Positions 17,403 to 26,213 of a stretch of DNA of 64,000 nt are shown here, in pieces (positions within the stretch are counted from its first letter, which is position 1; every line of letters starts with the position of its first letter). The notes under the pieces are model-generated. The model was not told the DNA's origin, made no database searches, and was given only the letters and a program-made list of their open reading frames with translations. Where the stretch lies: contig NZ_PXNN01000011.1 in the NCBI RefSeq assembly GCF_003007685.1, positions 620,001-684,000 of the forward strand, read 5' to 3'. The position numbers and the translations under genes are program-made. This DNA is from Marinobacter halophilus (GTDB lineage: Bacteria > Pseudomonadota > Gammaproteobacteria > Pseudomonadales > Oleiphilaceae).

Positions 17403-18806
17403 ATGACCATCATGGAAATAAGCAGTCGCGCTGCCTGGCTAGTTTTGGGGCTTCCCCTCGCGCTTGGCCTTGCCTGGATAACCCACGGAACTGGCGTAAT
17501 CCAGAATGACCCTGATCGCAACATTTCCATCCCCGAAGAATTGACAATGCCGTTGCAGGTGCAAGCGGCGTTTAACGACACGCACGTGTATTTTCGCTAC
17601 CGGTGGCCGGCCAGCCAGCCACACGTACTTCATGACGTACTGATCTACCAGAACGGTGAGTGGATCAGAAAAGGCGGTGGCATGCCCGGACCAAACCCGG
17701 AAGGATTTCATGAGGACCGGGTATCCATGATGCTTGATGATGGCAGCGTCCCGGGTTTTGATCGTTACGGCGGTTACATCGCCATTGGCGCCGGTGCCGC
17801 CGGATTCACTGATGAAGCACCCGAGGAAGTGACCAAGTCATTGCCAGGAACCCGTATCGATGTCACCGACTGGGCCAGCGTGAAGTCGCCGGAAACTCTG
17901 AACGCACTACGTGAAGCCGGCTATTTTCTTGATCTCTGGCACTGGCGGGGGCATCGATCAAACCCTTTGAACCTGTCGGATGATCAGTGGGTCGGCGAAC
18001 AAAGAGGCGGTGACAGCGGCACCAGCCCCTACACCACCAACTGGGACAAAGACGCAAACGCGCCCAAATGGATGTTCAATCCGGAGACAACCGGCCAGTT
18101 CGCCCTGAAGCTTGACGAGATTCCAGGCGGTCAGGTCGGCCCGGACACCCCTTACTTCCTTTCCGACAGTACCGCCGTCGCCTTTGATCCAGAACACGAA
18201 TGGCAGAATGGTGATGTTATTCCCCGGCGTTATATTCGCCAGACAGAAGGCTCCCGGGGCGATATCAAAGTGCAAAGCGAGGCGACCTGGAAAGACGGCT
18301 ACTGGGATGTAACGCTCTATCGGCAACTCGATACCGGTGCGCCCACCGAAGACAAAATCCTGGAAAACCAGGGGCTTTATTCCGCAGCCTTTGCCATTCA
18401 CAGGAACGCAACCGGCGGGCGCTGGCACATGGTGTCGCTGCCAGTGTCCCTCGGTATGGGACGAGAGGCGCAGCTCCAGGCCATGGCGTTTAACGGTGGC
18501 CAGCCCGAATGGGGCAATAACTGGAAAGAAGTAACTCTGTTCTATCCCGGCCAGGTCAATTGGCCATTGCTGATCAGCCGGGCTCATGCCGGTGCCGAAG
18601 ATATTGAAATCGGGACACCCGTGCAGGCCCGTCACAGCGAACGACAACTGGCCATCTACGGTGTCGAAATGGAATTTAACAACGAAATCATAAGCCAGTG
18701 GCTCCTGACACTGATTGCGGGGCTCCTGGCCATGCTTGGCGTTACCATAGGGCTGCTTTCCGTTTTCTCCGCCCGAAGCACCAATAGAAAAGGAGCACGC
18801 TCATGA
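17403..18806 (+). CDS. Ethylbenzene-dehydrogenase-related haem-binding membrane protein
   Basis: A 467-residue protein with an N-terminal membrane helix or signal anchor (about residues 8-27), a large exported domain, and a C-terminal membrane helix (about 437-460). The exported domain has the EB_dh/haem-binding features: VQAAFNDTHVYFRYRW, HEDRVSMMLDDG, DLWHWRGHRSNP and a late AFAIHRN region. This domain binds haem b in the gamma subunits of ethylbenzene, DMSO and chlorate dehydrogenases, but no molybdenum or Fe-S subunit is encoded here, so the partner is unknown. The stop overlaps the next start (ATGA), so translation is coupled. An in-frame ATG at 17412 is an alternative start. Confidence 0.8.
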   Translation: MTIMEISSRAAWLVLGLPLALGLAWITHGTGVIQNDPDRNISIPEELTMPLQVQAAFNDTHVYFRYRWPASQPHVLHDVLIYQNGEWIRKGGGMPGPNPEGFHEDRVSMMLDDGSVPGFDRYGGYIAIGAGAAGFTDEAPEEVTKSLPGTRIDVTDWASVKSPETLNALREAGYFLDLWHWRGHRSNPLNLSDDQWVGEQRGGDSGTSPYTTNWDKDANAPKWMFNPETTGQFALKLDEIPGGQVGPDTPYFLSDSTAVAFDPEHEWQNGDVIPRRYIRQTEGSRGDIKVQSEATWKDGYWDVTLYRQLDTGAPTEDKILENQGLYSAAFAIHRNATGGRWHMVSLPVSLGMGREAQLQAMAFNGGQPEWGNNWKEVTLFYPGQVNWPLLISRAHAGAEDIEIGTPVQARHSERQLAIYGVEMEFNNEIISQWLLTLIAGLLAMLGVTIGLLSVFSARSTNRKGARS

Positions 18807-19354
18807 CCGGCATTCACCATATGCTTGTCCACTTTCCTCTCGGATTCTGGGCTCTGGCAACACTCATGATTCTTGTGGGCAGTTTCTTCAAAGGCAGGCT
18901 TGCCGACATCAGCCGTGAAGCGCTGCTTCCGATTCTTGTGCTCAGCCTTCTGGCCGCTGCAATCACCGTCGCCAGTGGTTTCCTGGTATGGCCTCTCGAG
19001 GCCGCCCTCGCCAGCCCGCTCACCCGAAATCACATTCTGACCGCACTTTGGTCACTGGGTATTTTCACAATGCTGACCGTTCTGGTCTGGCGCGCCGGCA
19101 GTGGCGCTTTTGAGGGCGCTCGGCGCTGGGTGCTGGTTTTGCTGGCGCTCACCGGCATGTCCATCTTTGCCACGACCGGCACCATCGGTGGACACCTGGT
19201 TGGGGCAACAACACAGTTTTCAGAGTTATTGAAGCTGTTGGGATGGGATGTGTACAACACCTTCTACACACCTACATGGGTGATTGGCGCGCTGGTGCTG
19301 ATCGGCTTGATCTGTGCAGTGGCTGGCCGGATAAGCCAACGCTCAGCCCGATAG
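18803..19354 (+). CDS. DUF2231-like four- to five-helix membrane protein
   Basis: A 183-residue integral membrane protein. It opens with IHHMLVHFPLGFWAL, the histidine-containing first helix characteristic of DUF2231-type proteins; further histidines lie in RNHILTALW and IGGHLVGATT, so haem ligation is possible. It overlaps the EB_dh-like gene by four bases and is probably its membrane partner, for example a quinone-reactive cytochrome b. That pairing is inferred from gene overlap only. Confidence 0.7.
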   Translation: MTGIHHMLVHFPLGFWALATLMILVGSFFKGRLADISREALLPILVLSLLAAAITVASGFLVWPLEAALASPLTRNHILTALWSLGIFTMLTVLVWRAGSGAFEGARRWVLVLLALTGMSIFATTGTIGGHLVGATTQFSELLKLLGWDVYNTFYTPTWVIGALVLIGLICAVAGRISQRSAR

Positions 19355-19384
19355 AACAAGCAGGCCAGTCCTGGCCATCAAACA

Positions 19385-19421
19385 CCTGATTTATGCCTCG
19401 AATGGCGGGGCGTAAATCAGG
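19385..19421. terminator. Bidirectional hairpin between convergent genes
   Basis: The 16 bases at 19385-19400 pair with 19406-19421 around a 5-base loop, allowing two G-T pairs. It lies between the membrane protein at 18803-19354 and the flavoreductase gene read toward it. There is no U-tract, but stem length and position suggest a shared terminator. Confidence 0.65.
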
Positions 19422-19452
19422 CGTATGCCTCCGTTCGCCGATAAGCCCAGAC

Positions 19453-21678
19453 TCAGTAAACATCCTCCAGATACCGCCCCTGGCTTCTCAGTGTGTCAAC
19501 ATCAGTTGCCATTGGCCTGAGAATGTCGTCAATGACCTGCTTTACCCCCGCGGCCATATCCCGGCCACCGCAGACCAGAATCTGAGCTCCCTTTTCAATC
19601 ATCTGGCGTACAGCAACCTGATCCTGCCTGAGCTTATCCTGAACGTAAGCGCGCTCGTCAGACCGGGAGAACGCGGTATTCAGCCCGGTCAGCCGATGGT
19701 CGTCAAGGTAGCGCCCCAGCTCAGGCTGATAAAGAAAATCCGAGTGCGAATTGCGCCCACCCCAATACAGGAACATAGGATGACGTTCGGTGTTTTTCCG
19801 GATAAAACCGGTCAGCGGACCAATTCCTGCGCCGGCTCCGATCAGAATAACCGGCGTGTTACCAGTAGCTGGCCGGAAGCCGGGATTGGGGCGGATAAAG
19901 CCATCAATACGATCCCCGGGTCTGAGCTCGTGCAAATACCCGGAGCAAAGACCGCCCGGCTGTTTGCGCACGCATATCTCCAGAACCCCGTCAGTGACAG
20001 AAGATGCCAGCGAGTAGAAACGCGGCGCCTGGCCCTGCGGCGGCATAACGCCCAGCAGATCGCCCGCTTCGAATGGTGGTAGCGTTTCAGGGGCCCGGGG
20101 CAGCCACTTTTGCCACCAACCGCGGCCCGGCTGTGCCGCCTTGAAGCGCAGGATACTGGTAGGGGCCTGCACCGCCAGCCCGTAATCCGCCCGCTCTAAT
20201 AGCGCCAGCTTTACCGTGGGCGGCGGCAGCGGGTCGTAGGTCAGCGCAAGCGGCGTCCCGACAATCCCACTGATCTTGTCTCCCCACTCGCTGAATTGCG
20301 AAGCGGAACACCGATCAATCAGCTCGACGGGATGCAGTCGGCTCAGCCCTTTGCTGGCGAGTGCCGCATCCACATTCAGCGCAAACTGACAGAAGTTCGG
20401 GAACTGCCGGTCACCAAAACCCAGCACAGCGTATTGCAGAGTCTTTTCACCCCTGAAATCACTGAGCCTGGCCATAAACTGCCGAGCGGACGCCGGCGCG
20501 TCGCCGTCGCCATAGGTCGAAGTCAGCACAAAAAGCATGGCGGCCTGGGGATAATACTCAGCCAACGCGTTCATCTCGGCGCAATGCACCCGAAAACCGG
20601 CCTTGTTCAGGCTGGTGTGGAGTTCCCGGGCAAAGCCCCAGGTCGCGTTAGCTTCGGAGCCGACCAGGATAATGGTATCCGCCTGAGCGGCATTGGCATT
20701 GTCCAGAAACTGCCCGGATGACCGGCGGCGCTGCCACCAACTTGTTATCCCCGTCACCGAGAGTACCGGCACCGTCAGCGCCGCGATGCCGAGAATCAGG
20801 CCCAGCCACCACAGGCCCTCGCCGGTGTGCAAACTGACGATCCACTGCTGAACCAGGCTCGCTTCAGAGCGAGGCTGGAACTTCAGCAGCTCACCGGTCG
20901 CCTGATCCGCAAATCCGGACCCTCCACTGGTGGTCAGGGAATAGACATCCTGCGGGTCATCAGGATAGGGAAACACCAGTTCCCGCAATTCATTGAGATC
21001 AACAGCCATCAAGGCATTTAGTGAAGATACTGCCGCCGGTTGCCCGCCAGAGACCTCGGCCGGGAACGTTGGCCCGGTTTCAACCGGCTCGGGCAACAAA
21101 CCAAACCGTTGCGCCGACAGATAGCTGCCGGTCAATGCCGACAGCAGCAACCCGAGAACGGCAAACCGGGCCAGTTCGGCGTGAATCCGCTTGCTACCGG
21201 AACCGGCGAACGGCCGCAACAATGCTTTCCAGCCACCGGTGCGACGGACCAGCAACAGAATTCCGGAGAAACACAGCAGCACCATGACGGCGGCCATCAC
21301 CCCGGCCAGTGCCCGCCCGCTGTTATCCAGCAGAAACGAGCGATGAAGATCCTTGATCCAGGTAAAAAAAGCCGATGGCTCATAGGGCGCAATACCCTCG
21401 CCGGTCAGGGCGTTGACCAGATCCGCCCCGGGCTGGCCGTCACGGTTGTAATAGACGATCACAGCACCGGAAGGGCCACGGACAATCTGTTCGGTTTCCG
21501 GGTAGTGGGCCACAACCCGCCCTGCCAGCTCCGCCACGCTCATCTCGCCAGCAGCCGGGATAACCGCAGCCGCCCTGTCCATGGCGGGCGCCAGGGCCAG
21601 AACCGCCCCGGTGATCGCAAGCGTCATCAGGAACAACGCCGCGAACAGGCCCGGTAAACCGTGTAATTTGCGCAACAT
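19453..21678 (-). CDS. PepSY-TM / flavodoxin / FAD-NADPH reductase fusion
   Basis: A 741-residue multidomain protein. Residues about 1-325 form a PepSY_TM membrane part with four hydrophobic segments. About 335-470 is a flavodoxin-like FMN domain (LTSTYGDGDAPASA). About 510-741 is a CPR/sulfite-reductase-type FAD and NADPH module (RFYSLASS, GAGAGIGPLTGFIRK, C-terminal GRYLEDVY). This layout moves electrons from cytosolic NADPH through FAD and FMN to the membrane and probably the periplasm. The start at 21678 follows AGGAGC; the in-frame upstream extension overlaps the DUF2271 gene and is not supported. It is the last gene of a four-gene minus-strand cluster. Confidence 0.87.
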   Translation of the reverse strand: MLRKLHGLPGLFAALFLMTLAITGAVLALAPAMDRAAAVIPAAGEMSVAELAGRVVAHYPETEQIVRGPSGAVIVYYNRDGQPGADLVNALTGEGIAPYEPSAFFTWIKDLHRSFLLDNSGRALAGVMAAVMVLLCFSGILLLVRRTGGWKALLRPFAGSGSKRIHAELARFAVLGLLLSALTGSYLSAQRFGLLPEPVETGPTFPAEVSGGQPAAVSSLNALMAVDLNELRELVFPYPDDPQDVYSLTTSGGSGFADQATGELLKFQPRSEASLVQQWIVSLHTGEGLWWLGLILGIAALTVPVLSVTGITSWWQRRRSSGQFLDNANAAQADTIILVGSEANATWGFARELHTSLNKAGFRVHCAEMNALAEYYPQAAMLFVLTSTYGDGDAPASARQFMARLSDFRGEKTLQYAVLGFGDRQFPNFCQFALNVDAALASKGLSRLHPVELIDRCSASQFSEWGDKISGIVGTPLALTYDPLPPPTVKLALLERADYGLAVQAPTSILRFKAAQPGRGWWQKWLPRAPETLPPFEAGDLLGVMPPQGQAPRFYSLASSVTDGVLEICVRKQPGGLCSGYLHELRPGDRIDGFIRPNPGFRPATGNTPVILIGAGAGIGPLTGFIRKNTERHPMFLYWGGRNSHSDFLYQPELGRYLDDHRLTGLNTAFSRSDERAYVQDKLRQDQVAVRQMIEKGAQILVCGGRDMAAGVKQVIDDILRPMATDVDTLRSQGRYLEDVY

Positions 21679-21700
21679 TACTTTCGCTCCTGCCCGTCCG

Positions 21701-22171
21701 TCAAAAATCGTAACGGAATGAGCGAACGTAACCACGCCCGGTGACCGCTTTACCGGAGCCTTCGCTGGTCAGGGGCACGGCAACATCCGCCCGATTATCC
21801 CGCATATCTTCAACGGCAGTGTCGATACGGATCTCGTGGCCACTGTCGATCAGGGCATCATCCAGGTCCAGGGTGATTTTCAGGGTGCGCCCGCTGGTGA
21901 TACTGGCTCCGGTCAGGCCATCGTACTCAGCCGGATTCAGCCCACCGATTCGCGCCCAGCCACTCAGATGCTTGTAGTACTTGGATTTTTCCCCCGCCAC
22001 CCAGAGCGTCCCCTGATATTTCCCGGCAGTATCGGTAAGGTAAAGCGCCAGGTAGGCGCCGTCGCCGCCATAGTTGAGTAATTCAGTTGTGAAGGTAACT
22101 TCACGGGCTTGTGCAAAAACGGGAAGAGCGAGTGTTGTCGCCAGGCCCAGAGCAACCAGAATCTTGTTCAT
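21701..22171 (-). CDS. DUF2271-type periplasmic protein
   Basis: A 156-residue exported protein with a clear signal peptide ending VFAQA-RE and a compact beta-rich domain (LYLTDTAGKYQGTLWVAG, GLTGASITSGRT). The pattern fits DUF2271, a family found beside PepSY_TM and flavin-reductase genes; its biochemical role is not established. The GLTGASITSG stretch resembles the DGxSGAT flavin-attachment motif of FMN-binding proteins (SGAT site), but a covalent flavin is speculation. GGAG lies upstream of the start at 22171. The stop is 22 bases before the flavoreductase. Confidence 0.72.
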   Translation of the reverse strand: MNKILVALGLATTLALPVFAQAREVTFTTELLNYGGDGAYLALYLTDTAGKYQGTLWVAGEKSKYYKHLSGWARIGGLNPAEYDGLTGASITSGRTLKITLDLDDALIDSGHEIRIDTAVEDMRDNRADVAVPLTSEGSGKAVTGRGYVRSFRYDF

Positions 22172-22226
22172 GAAACCTCTCCGGCAAAATGAAAATACTG
22201 CTATAAAATCATTTTTAATCAATAGT

Positions 22227-22628
22227 TTATTCGACTTTCACACTGGGGCGACCTTTGACAATCCCATTGCGAGGAGCCGAAGATTCGCTGGTGTCAGGCG
22301 TAACACCCCACGTTTGAGAGCCGTAACTGTTGTCAGCATCATTCTCATCATTCGTTTCCTCACGCTCGAGCTTAAGCTTCATCAACGTGAGAGAAGCCGG
22401 GGCAAAAGACGCCTTTGCTCTGTACTGTCCGGAAAGACGGCCTTTTACGTCATAACAGCCGTCGTCCACCTTAATGCGGTACACCGTCCAACCTTCCGCT
22501 TCCAGTTTCTGGCGCAGGTTTTCCCGGGGCTGCCATTTAGCCACCGGATCGTCACAGTCATCGTCCGCCAACAGCGGCGAACTCAGAAACAATAGAGCGA
22601 GGCATAAAATAAAGGGCCTGGTTTTCAT
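22227..22628 (-). CDS. Small secreted PepSY-domain protein
   Basis: A 133-residue protein with a signal peptide (LALLFLSSPLLADDD) and one PepSY-like domain: residues about 33-66 (RENLRQKLEAEGWTVYRIKV, then DGCYDVKGR) fit the PepSY_2 pattern, including C26 and the later C58 that could form a disulfide. The tail from about 85 on is acidic and low in complexity. AGGAG sits upstream of the ATG. Small periplasmic PepSY proteins often accompany two-component systems and cytochrome or reductase genes; the ligand here is unknown. Confidence 0.75.
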   Translation of the reverse strand: MKTRPFILCLALLFLSSPLLADDDCDDPVAKWQPRENLRQKLEAEGWTVYRIKVDDGCYDVKGRLSGQYRAKASFAPASLTLMKLKLEREETNDENDADNSYGSQTWGVTPDTSESSAPRNGIVKGRPSVKVE

Positions 22629-22715
22629 GGGATGTCTCCTGTTGAATCCACACTGAACACTCTATGAGAATTTCCTGACACTGGCCTGAACGCGGCAATT
22701 CCCGTACAGCGAAGT

Positions 22716-24026
22716 TCAGCGAAATTGAAACACTTCTTTATGGAAGCGCGACAGGCGCAATGGCCCGGCCCGTAACCCTTTCTTGATTGCCTGTCCCAGG
22801 CCTGCCGGGCCACAAAACCATACCTCCGCCTTAGTGGATAAACGCCCATCGGCAGCCAGTTTTTCGGCCGAAAGCGACTCACCCCTGGCACTGTCATGAA
22901 TCTGCAGATTAATGCCGTGAAAGTCCCGGCAAAGCGTCCGGAGCCGTTGCACCATGGGGTCCTGATCAGCATTTCGGGTGCAGTAGTGCAGGTCTGCCTC
23001 CGGTGACGGAGCCGTGTTGCTGTCGATGGCTTCAAGCCAGGCCAGGAAGGGCGTCACGCCAATGCCACCGGCAATCCAGATCTGGTGGGACTTGCGGTTT
23101 CTTCGATTGAAATCAAAACGGCCGTAGGGGCCCTCAACCTTCACGGTTTGCCCCACCCTGATTTTATGGCTGAGATTACGGGTAAAGTCCCCGAGTGATT
23201 TAATGAGAAAAGTGACTGAGCCATCTTCCTGGTCAGCACTGGCAATGGTGAACGGGTGAGCACCTTCAGTTGTGTTAAAGGTGACGAGTGCAAACTGTCC
23301 CGCGCGGTGTCCCCGCCATGCTGAACCCAAATGGCAGGTAACCTCGGTGATATCCCGGGCCGGGGTATTAATGGCCGTGATCGAGCCCTGGACCTGGCGA
23401 CGACGGCCAACTCTGCCCGTCAGGGAAAGCACGCTGGCGAGGCTACCTCCGGTGAGCAAGATTGCCATCAGCACACCAACCGGTTGCTGCCACCATTGCA
23501 GCGGAGTGAGCCAAGCCGCATGAAAAGCAAGCAACAGGTAAAGCGCGGGCATGGCCCGGTGCAGATAGCGCCAGTATTTATAGGGGAATTTGCGCCACAG
23601 GGTAATCAGCAACATGGCAAACAGTAAATAAATGGCGAACTCGCCAACCTCTTCGGCGGCGTCGCGCATGGTGTCGATAAATCCTGAATAATGCTGCTCG
23701 TGCCCACCAGCTTCACCGAAAATCGACTCTATAACGTCATCACCCATCTCGATCAACCAGTGGGCAGCGGCAAAGACTACGGCCAGAATGCCGGCCCATT
23801 TATGGGTGTGGTAGATCTGGTCCAGCCCGCCCAACGGCCGCTCCAGCCAGGCTGGACGCAGCGCCAGCATCATGGCCAGCGACATCAACGCGATGGCCAA
23901 CCACCCGCTGAGCAACAAGCTCTGATCATAAACCGACCAGGGCGAAGCGGCCCCCGGGCCTGCAGCGAGATTCCAGGCCCAGAGGCCTGAAACCACAAAC
24001 ATAAAAGGTAAAATTATCCGGATCAT
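22716..24026 (-). CDS. Ferric-reductase-like transmembrane flavoprotein
   Basis: A 436-residue protein with six or more N-terminal membrane helices carrying paired histidines (YHTHKWAG, AAHWLIE, YLHRAMPALYLLLAFH), the haem-binding layout of the FRE/NOX family. An FAD-binding region (HPFTIAS) and an NAD(P)-binding region (IWIAGGIGVTPFLAWL, VWFCGPAGLG) follow. Such proteins pass electrons from cytosolic NAD(P)H across the membrane through two haems. The start at 24026 follows GGAGAA; the in-frame extension is unsupported. It is the first gene of the cluster and divergent from the response regulator. Confidence 0.88.
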   Translation of the reverse strand: MIRIILPFMFVVSGLWAWNLAAGPGAASPWSVYDQSLLLSGWLAIALMSLAMMLALRPAWLERPLGGLDQIYHTHKWAGILAVVFAAAHWLIEMGDDVIESIFGEAGGHEQHYSGFIDTMRDAAEEVGEFAIYLLFAMLLITLWRKFPYKYWRYLHRAMPALYLLLAFHAAWLTPLQWWQQPVGVLMAILLTGGSLASVLSLTGRVGRRRQVQGSITAINTPARDITEVTCHLGSAWRGHRAGQFALVTFNTTEGAHPFTIASADQEDGSVTFLIKSLGDFTRNLSHKIRVGQTVKVEGPYGRFDFNRRNRKSHQIWIAGGIGVTPFLAWLEAIDSNTAPSPEADLHYCTRNADQDPMVQRLRTLCRDFHGINLQIHDSARGESLSAEKLAADGRLSTKAEVWFCGPAGLGQAIKKGLRAGPLRLSRFHKEVFQFR

Positions 24027-24079
24027 GACCTCTTCTCCAACCGACACCTGGAATAGTTGGGATAAGGCTAGCGCCTGAA

Positions 24080-24147
24080 CCTGACAGGCAGCTGAAGGTC
24101 AGTAGCGTGGCATATCAAGGTTCAGAGCCATTCAGGCTGCTGTCAGG
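24080..24147. promoter_or_regulatory. Dyad in the divergent promoter of reductase cluster and two-component system
   Basis: CCTGACAGGCAGCTGAA (24080-24096) and TTCAGGCTGCTGTCAGG (24131-24147) are nearly mirror images, 34 bases apart, in the 166-base space between the two divergent transcripts. Additional CTGAA and GGTCAG half-sites lie between. This is where the neighbouring response regulator would be expected to bind and control both directions. Binding is inferred. Confidence 0.5.
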
Positions 24148-24192
24148 TCTCGGCTGTAGTATCGTTCTCTCAAGGAGCAATCGAGGTGAGCC

Positions 24193-24858
24193 ATGCGGGT
24201 ACTGTTGGTTGAGGATACGGCCGGGCTGGGCGAGGCAGTGCGGGATCAGATCACCGATGATGGCCACGCCGTAGACTGGGTGCAAACCCTGGCCTTTGCA
24301 CAGGCCAGTGTGCAGACCACGGCCTACGACCTGATGCTGCTCGACCTGATGCTGCCGGACGGCGATGGCTTTGGTTTTTTGAGAAAACTGAGAACCACCG
24401 GAAACACCACCCCCGTGATCATCCTTACCGCCAGGGATCAGGTGTCGGACCGGATTGAAGGGCTCAATGCCGGCGCCGACGACTATCTGGTCAAGCCCTT
24501 TGATCTTTCCGAACTGTCAGCCCGCGTGGCCGCGGTCGCCCGTCGTTACCGGGGCAATCCAAGCCCGCTGATCCGGGTGGGTGATCTGGAAGTGGATCTT
24601 GGTGATCACCGCATCCGTCGCAACGGCCAGCCATTGGAGCTCACTGCCCGGGAGTGGGCACTGTTCGAAGGCTTTATTCAGCGCCCTGGAATTCTGTTGT
24701 CGCGGTCGCAGTTGGAGGATCGCCTTTACGCCTTCGGGGCAGAAATCGAAAGTAACACCATTGAGGTCTATATCAGCCGTTTGCGCAAGAAACTGGGGCG
24801 CGACGCCATCATCACGGTCAGGGGCATGGGCTACCGCCTGGAAACACATGAGCAATAG
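24193..24858 (+). CDS. OmpR-family response regulator (QseB/PmrA-like)
   Basis: A 221-residue regulator. The receiver domain has the acidic pocket E7/D8, phospho-acceptor D51 in LMLLDLMLPDGDG, and K in DYLVKPF. The C-terminal winged helix (about 125-220) carries the OmpR-type recognition region EVYISRLRKKLG and the final GMGYRL wing. Sequence flavour is QseB/PmrA/TctD. AAGGAG and GAGGTGAG precede the ATG. It overlaps the sensor kinase by 11 bases. Its likely targets are the divergent reductase/PepSY genes, through the dyad at 24080-24147. Confidence 0.93.
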   Translation: MRVLLVEDTAGLGEAVRDQITDDGHAVDWVQTLAFAQASVQTTAYDLMLLDLMLPDGDGFGFLRKLRTTGNTTPVIILTARDQVSDRIEGLNAGADDYLVKPFDLSELSARVAAVARRYRGNPSPLIRVGDLEVDLGDHRIRRNGQPLELTAREWALFEGFIQRPGILLSRSQLEDRLYAFGAEIESNTIEVYISRLRKKLGRDAIITVRGMGYRLETHEQ

Positions 24859-26176
24859 ATCCAGCTTACAGAAAAGCCTGAGCATCGGCCTCACCCTCGG
24901 CGTCACTCTGCTCTGGCTGCTAGGCGTTACCGCGTCCGGACTCGTGGCGCAGCACGAAATGAACGAGGTCTTTGACAGTGCCCTGGAAGAAACTGCGCAG
25001 CGCATTCTGCCGCTGGCCGTGACCGACATCCTGAACCGGGAAAATGGCCCCGGGAATCAAATCGCCCCGGCCATGAAAGACCATGACGAATACCTCACGT
25101 ACCTGGTCCGGGACCAACAAGGCAACCTCCTGCTCCAGTCCCACGATGCCGACCCCCGGGTGTTTGGCACCCTGCCCCGGGAAGGGTTCTCTAACACTTC
25201 GACCCACAGGATATACGGAGCATCTGCGGTCAGTGACACCATGTTTATTGAGGTAGCCGAACCATTGGCTCACCGGCGCGAAGCGGCACTGGAGGCGGGT
25301 CTGGCATTGTTAATGCCTCTGGTTTTCCTGATTCCGATCAGCCTGCTGGGTGTCTGGTGGATTGTCCGGCTTTCCCTGCGCAAGGTGGTCGAATTCCAGC
25401 AATCGATAGAATCCCGGGGCGCAGGAGATCTCACCCCCGTAGCAGAGGATCGGTTACCAAAAGAGTTTGAGCCGATCGCCAAGGCCGTCAACCTGTTGTT
25501 GGAACGCTTGCACCGCGCTCTCGAAGCAGAGCGGAGTTTTACCGCCAACAGCGCCCATGAATTGAGGACACCGCTGGCCACGGCGCTCGCTAAAGTGCAG
25601 CGGCTGCAAGCCCGGATTCAAGGTGATCAGTTAAAGACCACTGTTACCGAGATTGAGGAAGCACTGCAGAGTCTGTCGGTACTGTCCGGAAAGCTGCTTG
25701 AACTGGCGAAAGCCGAAGGCGGCGGGGCACTATCACAGAATCAGCAAGATCTGGTGCCAATACTGGCAATGATCGTGGATGATTTTCAACGCCAGGCACC
25801 GGGGCGAATTATCCTGAGCCTGCCCGAGAGTGTAGTGAACTCCTTTCTGGATCCCGATGCCTTCGCCATCCTGATGCGGAATCTGATTGAAAATGCCCTC
25901 AAGCATGGCTCCCAAACGCGGCCGGTGGAAGTCAGCATGGCGGACGATGGCTTGTTAAGGGTGCGCAACGGCAGTGACGTCGTGCCTCCGGATCAACTTG
26001 CCCTGCTGCGGAACCGCTTTGCCCGCGTAAAAACCGGTGCCAGCGGGTCTGGCCTGGGCCTGGCCATCGCAGACGCAATCGCCACAGGTGCGGGAATGAC
26101 ATTGCATCTGCGCTCACCGGCAACAGGGCGGCAGGATGGTTTTGAAGCGGAACTTAATGTCGTAACCGCCCGGTGA
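24848..26176 (+). CDS. Sensor histidine kinase of the neighbouring regulator
   Basis: A 442-residue inner-membrane kinase. TM1 at about 10-32, a periplasmic sensor loop of about 115 residues, TM2 at about 150-172, then HAMP. The H-box has H237 in NSAHELRTPLA, followed by N-box RNLIENALKHG and G-box SGSGLGLAIADAIA. The DxG segment reads LRVRNGSD in this protein, so the usual D-x-G box is not obvious. The ATG at 24848 lies inside the end of the regulator gene; a much longer in-frame open stretch upstream is only the regulator read in another frame. Confidence 0.92.
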   Translation: MSNRSSLQKSLSIGLTLGVTLLWLLGVTASGLVAQHEMNEVFDSALEETAQRILPLAVTDILNRENGPGNQIAPAMKDHDEYLTYLVRDQQGNLLLQSHDADPRVFGTLPREGFSNTSTHRIYGASAVSDTMFIEVAEPLAHRREAALEAGLALLMPLVFLIPISLLGVWWIVRLSLRKVVEFQQSIESRGAGDLTPVAEDRLPKEFEPIAKAVNLLLERLHRALEAERSFTANSAHELRTPLATALAKVQRLQARIQGDQLKTTVTEIEEALQSLSVLSGKLLELAKAEGGGALSQNQQDLVPILAMIVDDFQRQAPGRIILSLPESVVNSFLDPDAFAILMRNLIENALKHGSQTRPVEVSMADDGLLRVRNGSDVVPPDQLALLRNRFARVKTGASGSGLGLAIADAIATGAGMTLHLRSPATGRQDGFEAELNVVTAR

Positions 26177-26213
26177 AATTTAGAAAACAGGCGAACTTAA
26201 GCCTCGGCTTCAC

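Noticed and set aside
24581..24847. In-frame extension upstream of the sensor kinase start
   Set aside because: It is the regulator gene read in another frame, with low-similarity sequence; the ATG at 24848 gives a normal first membrane helix.
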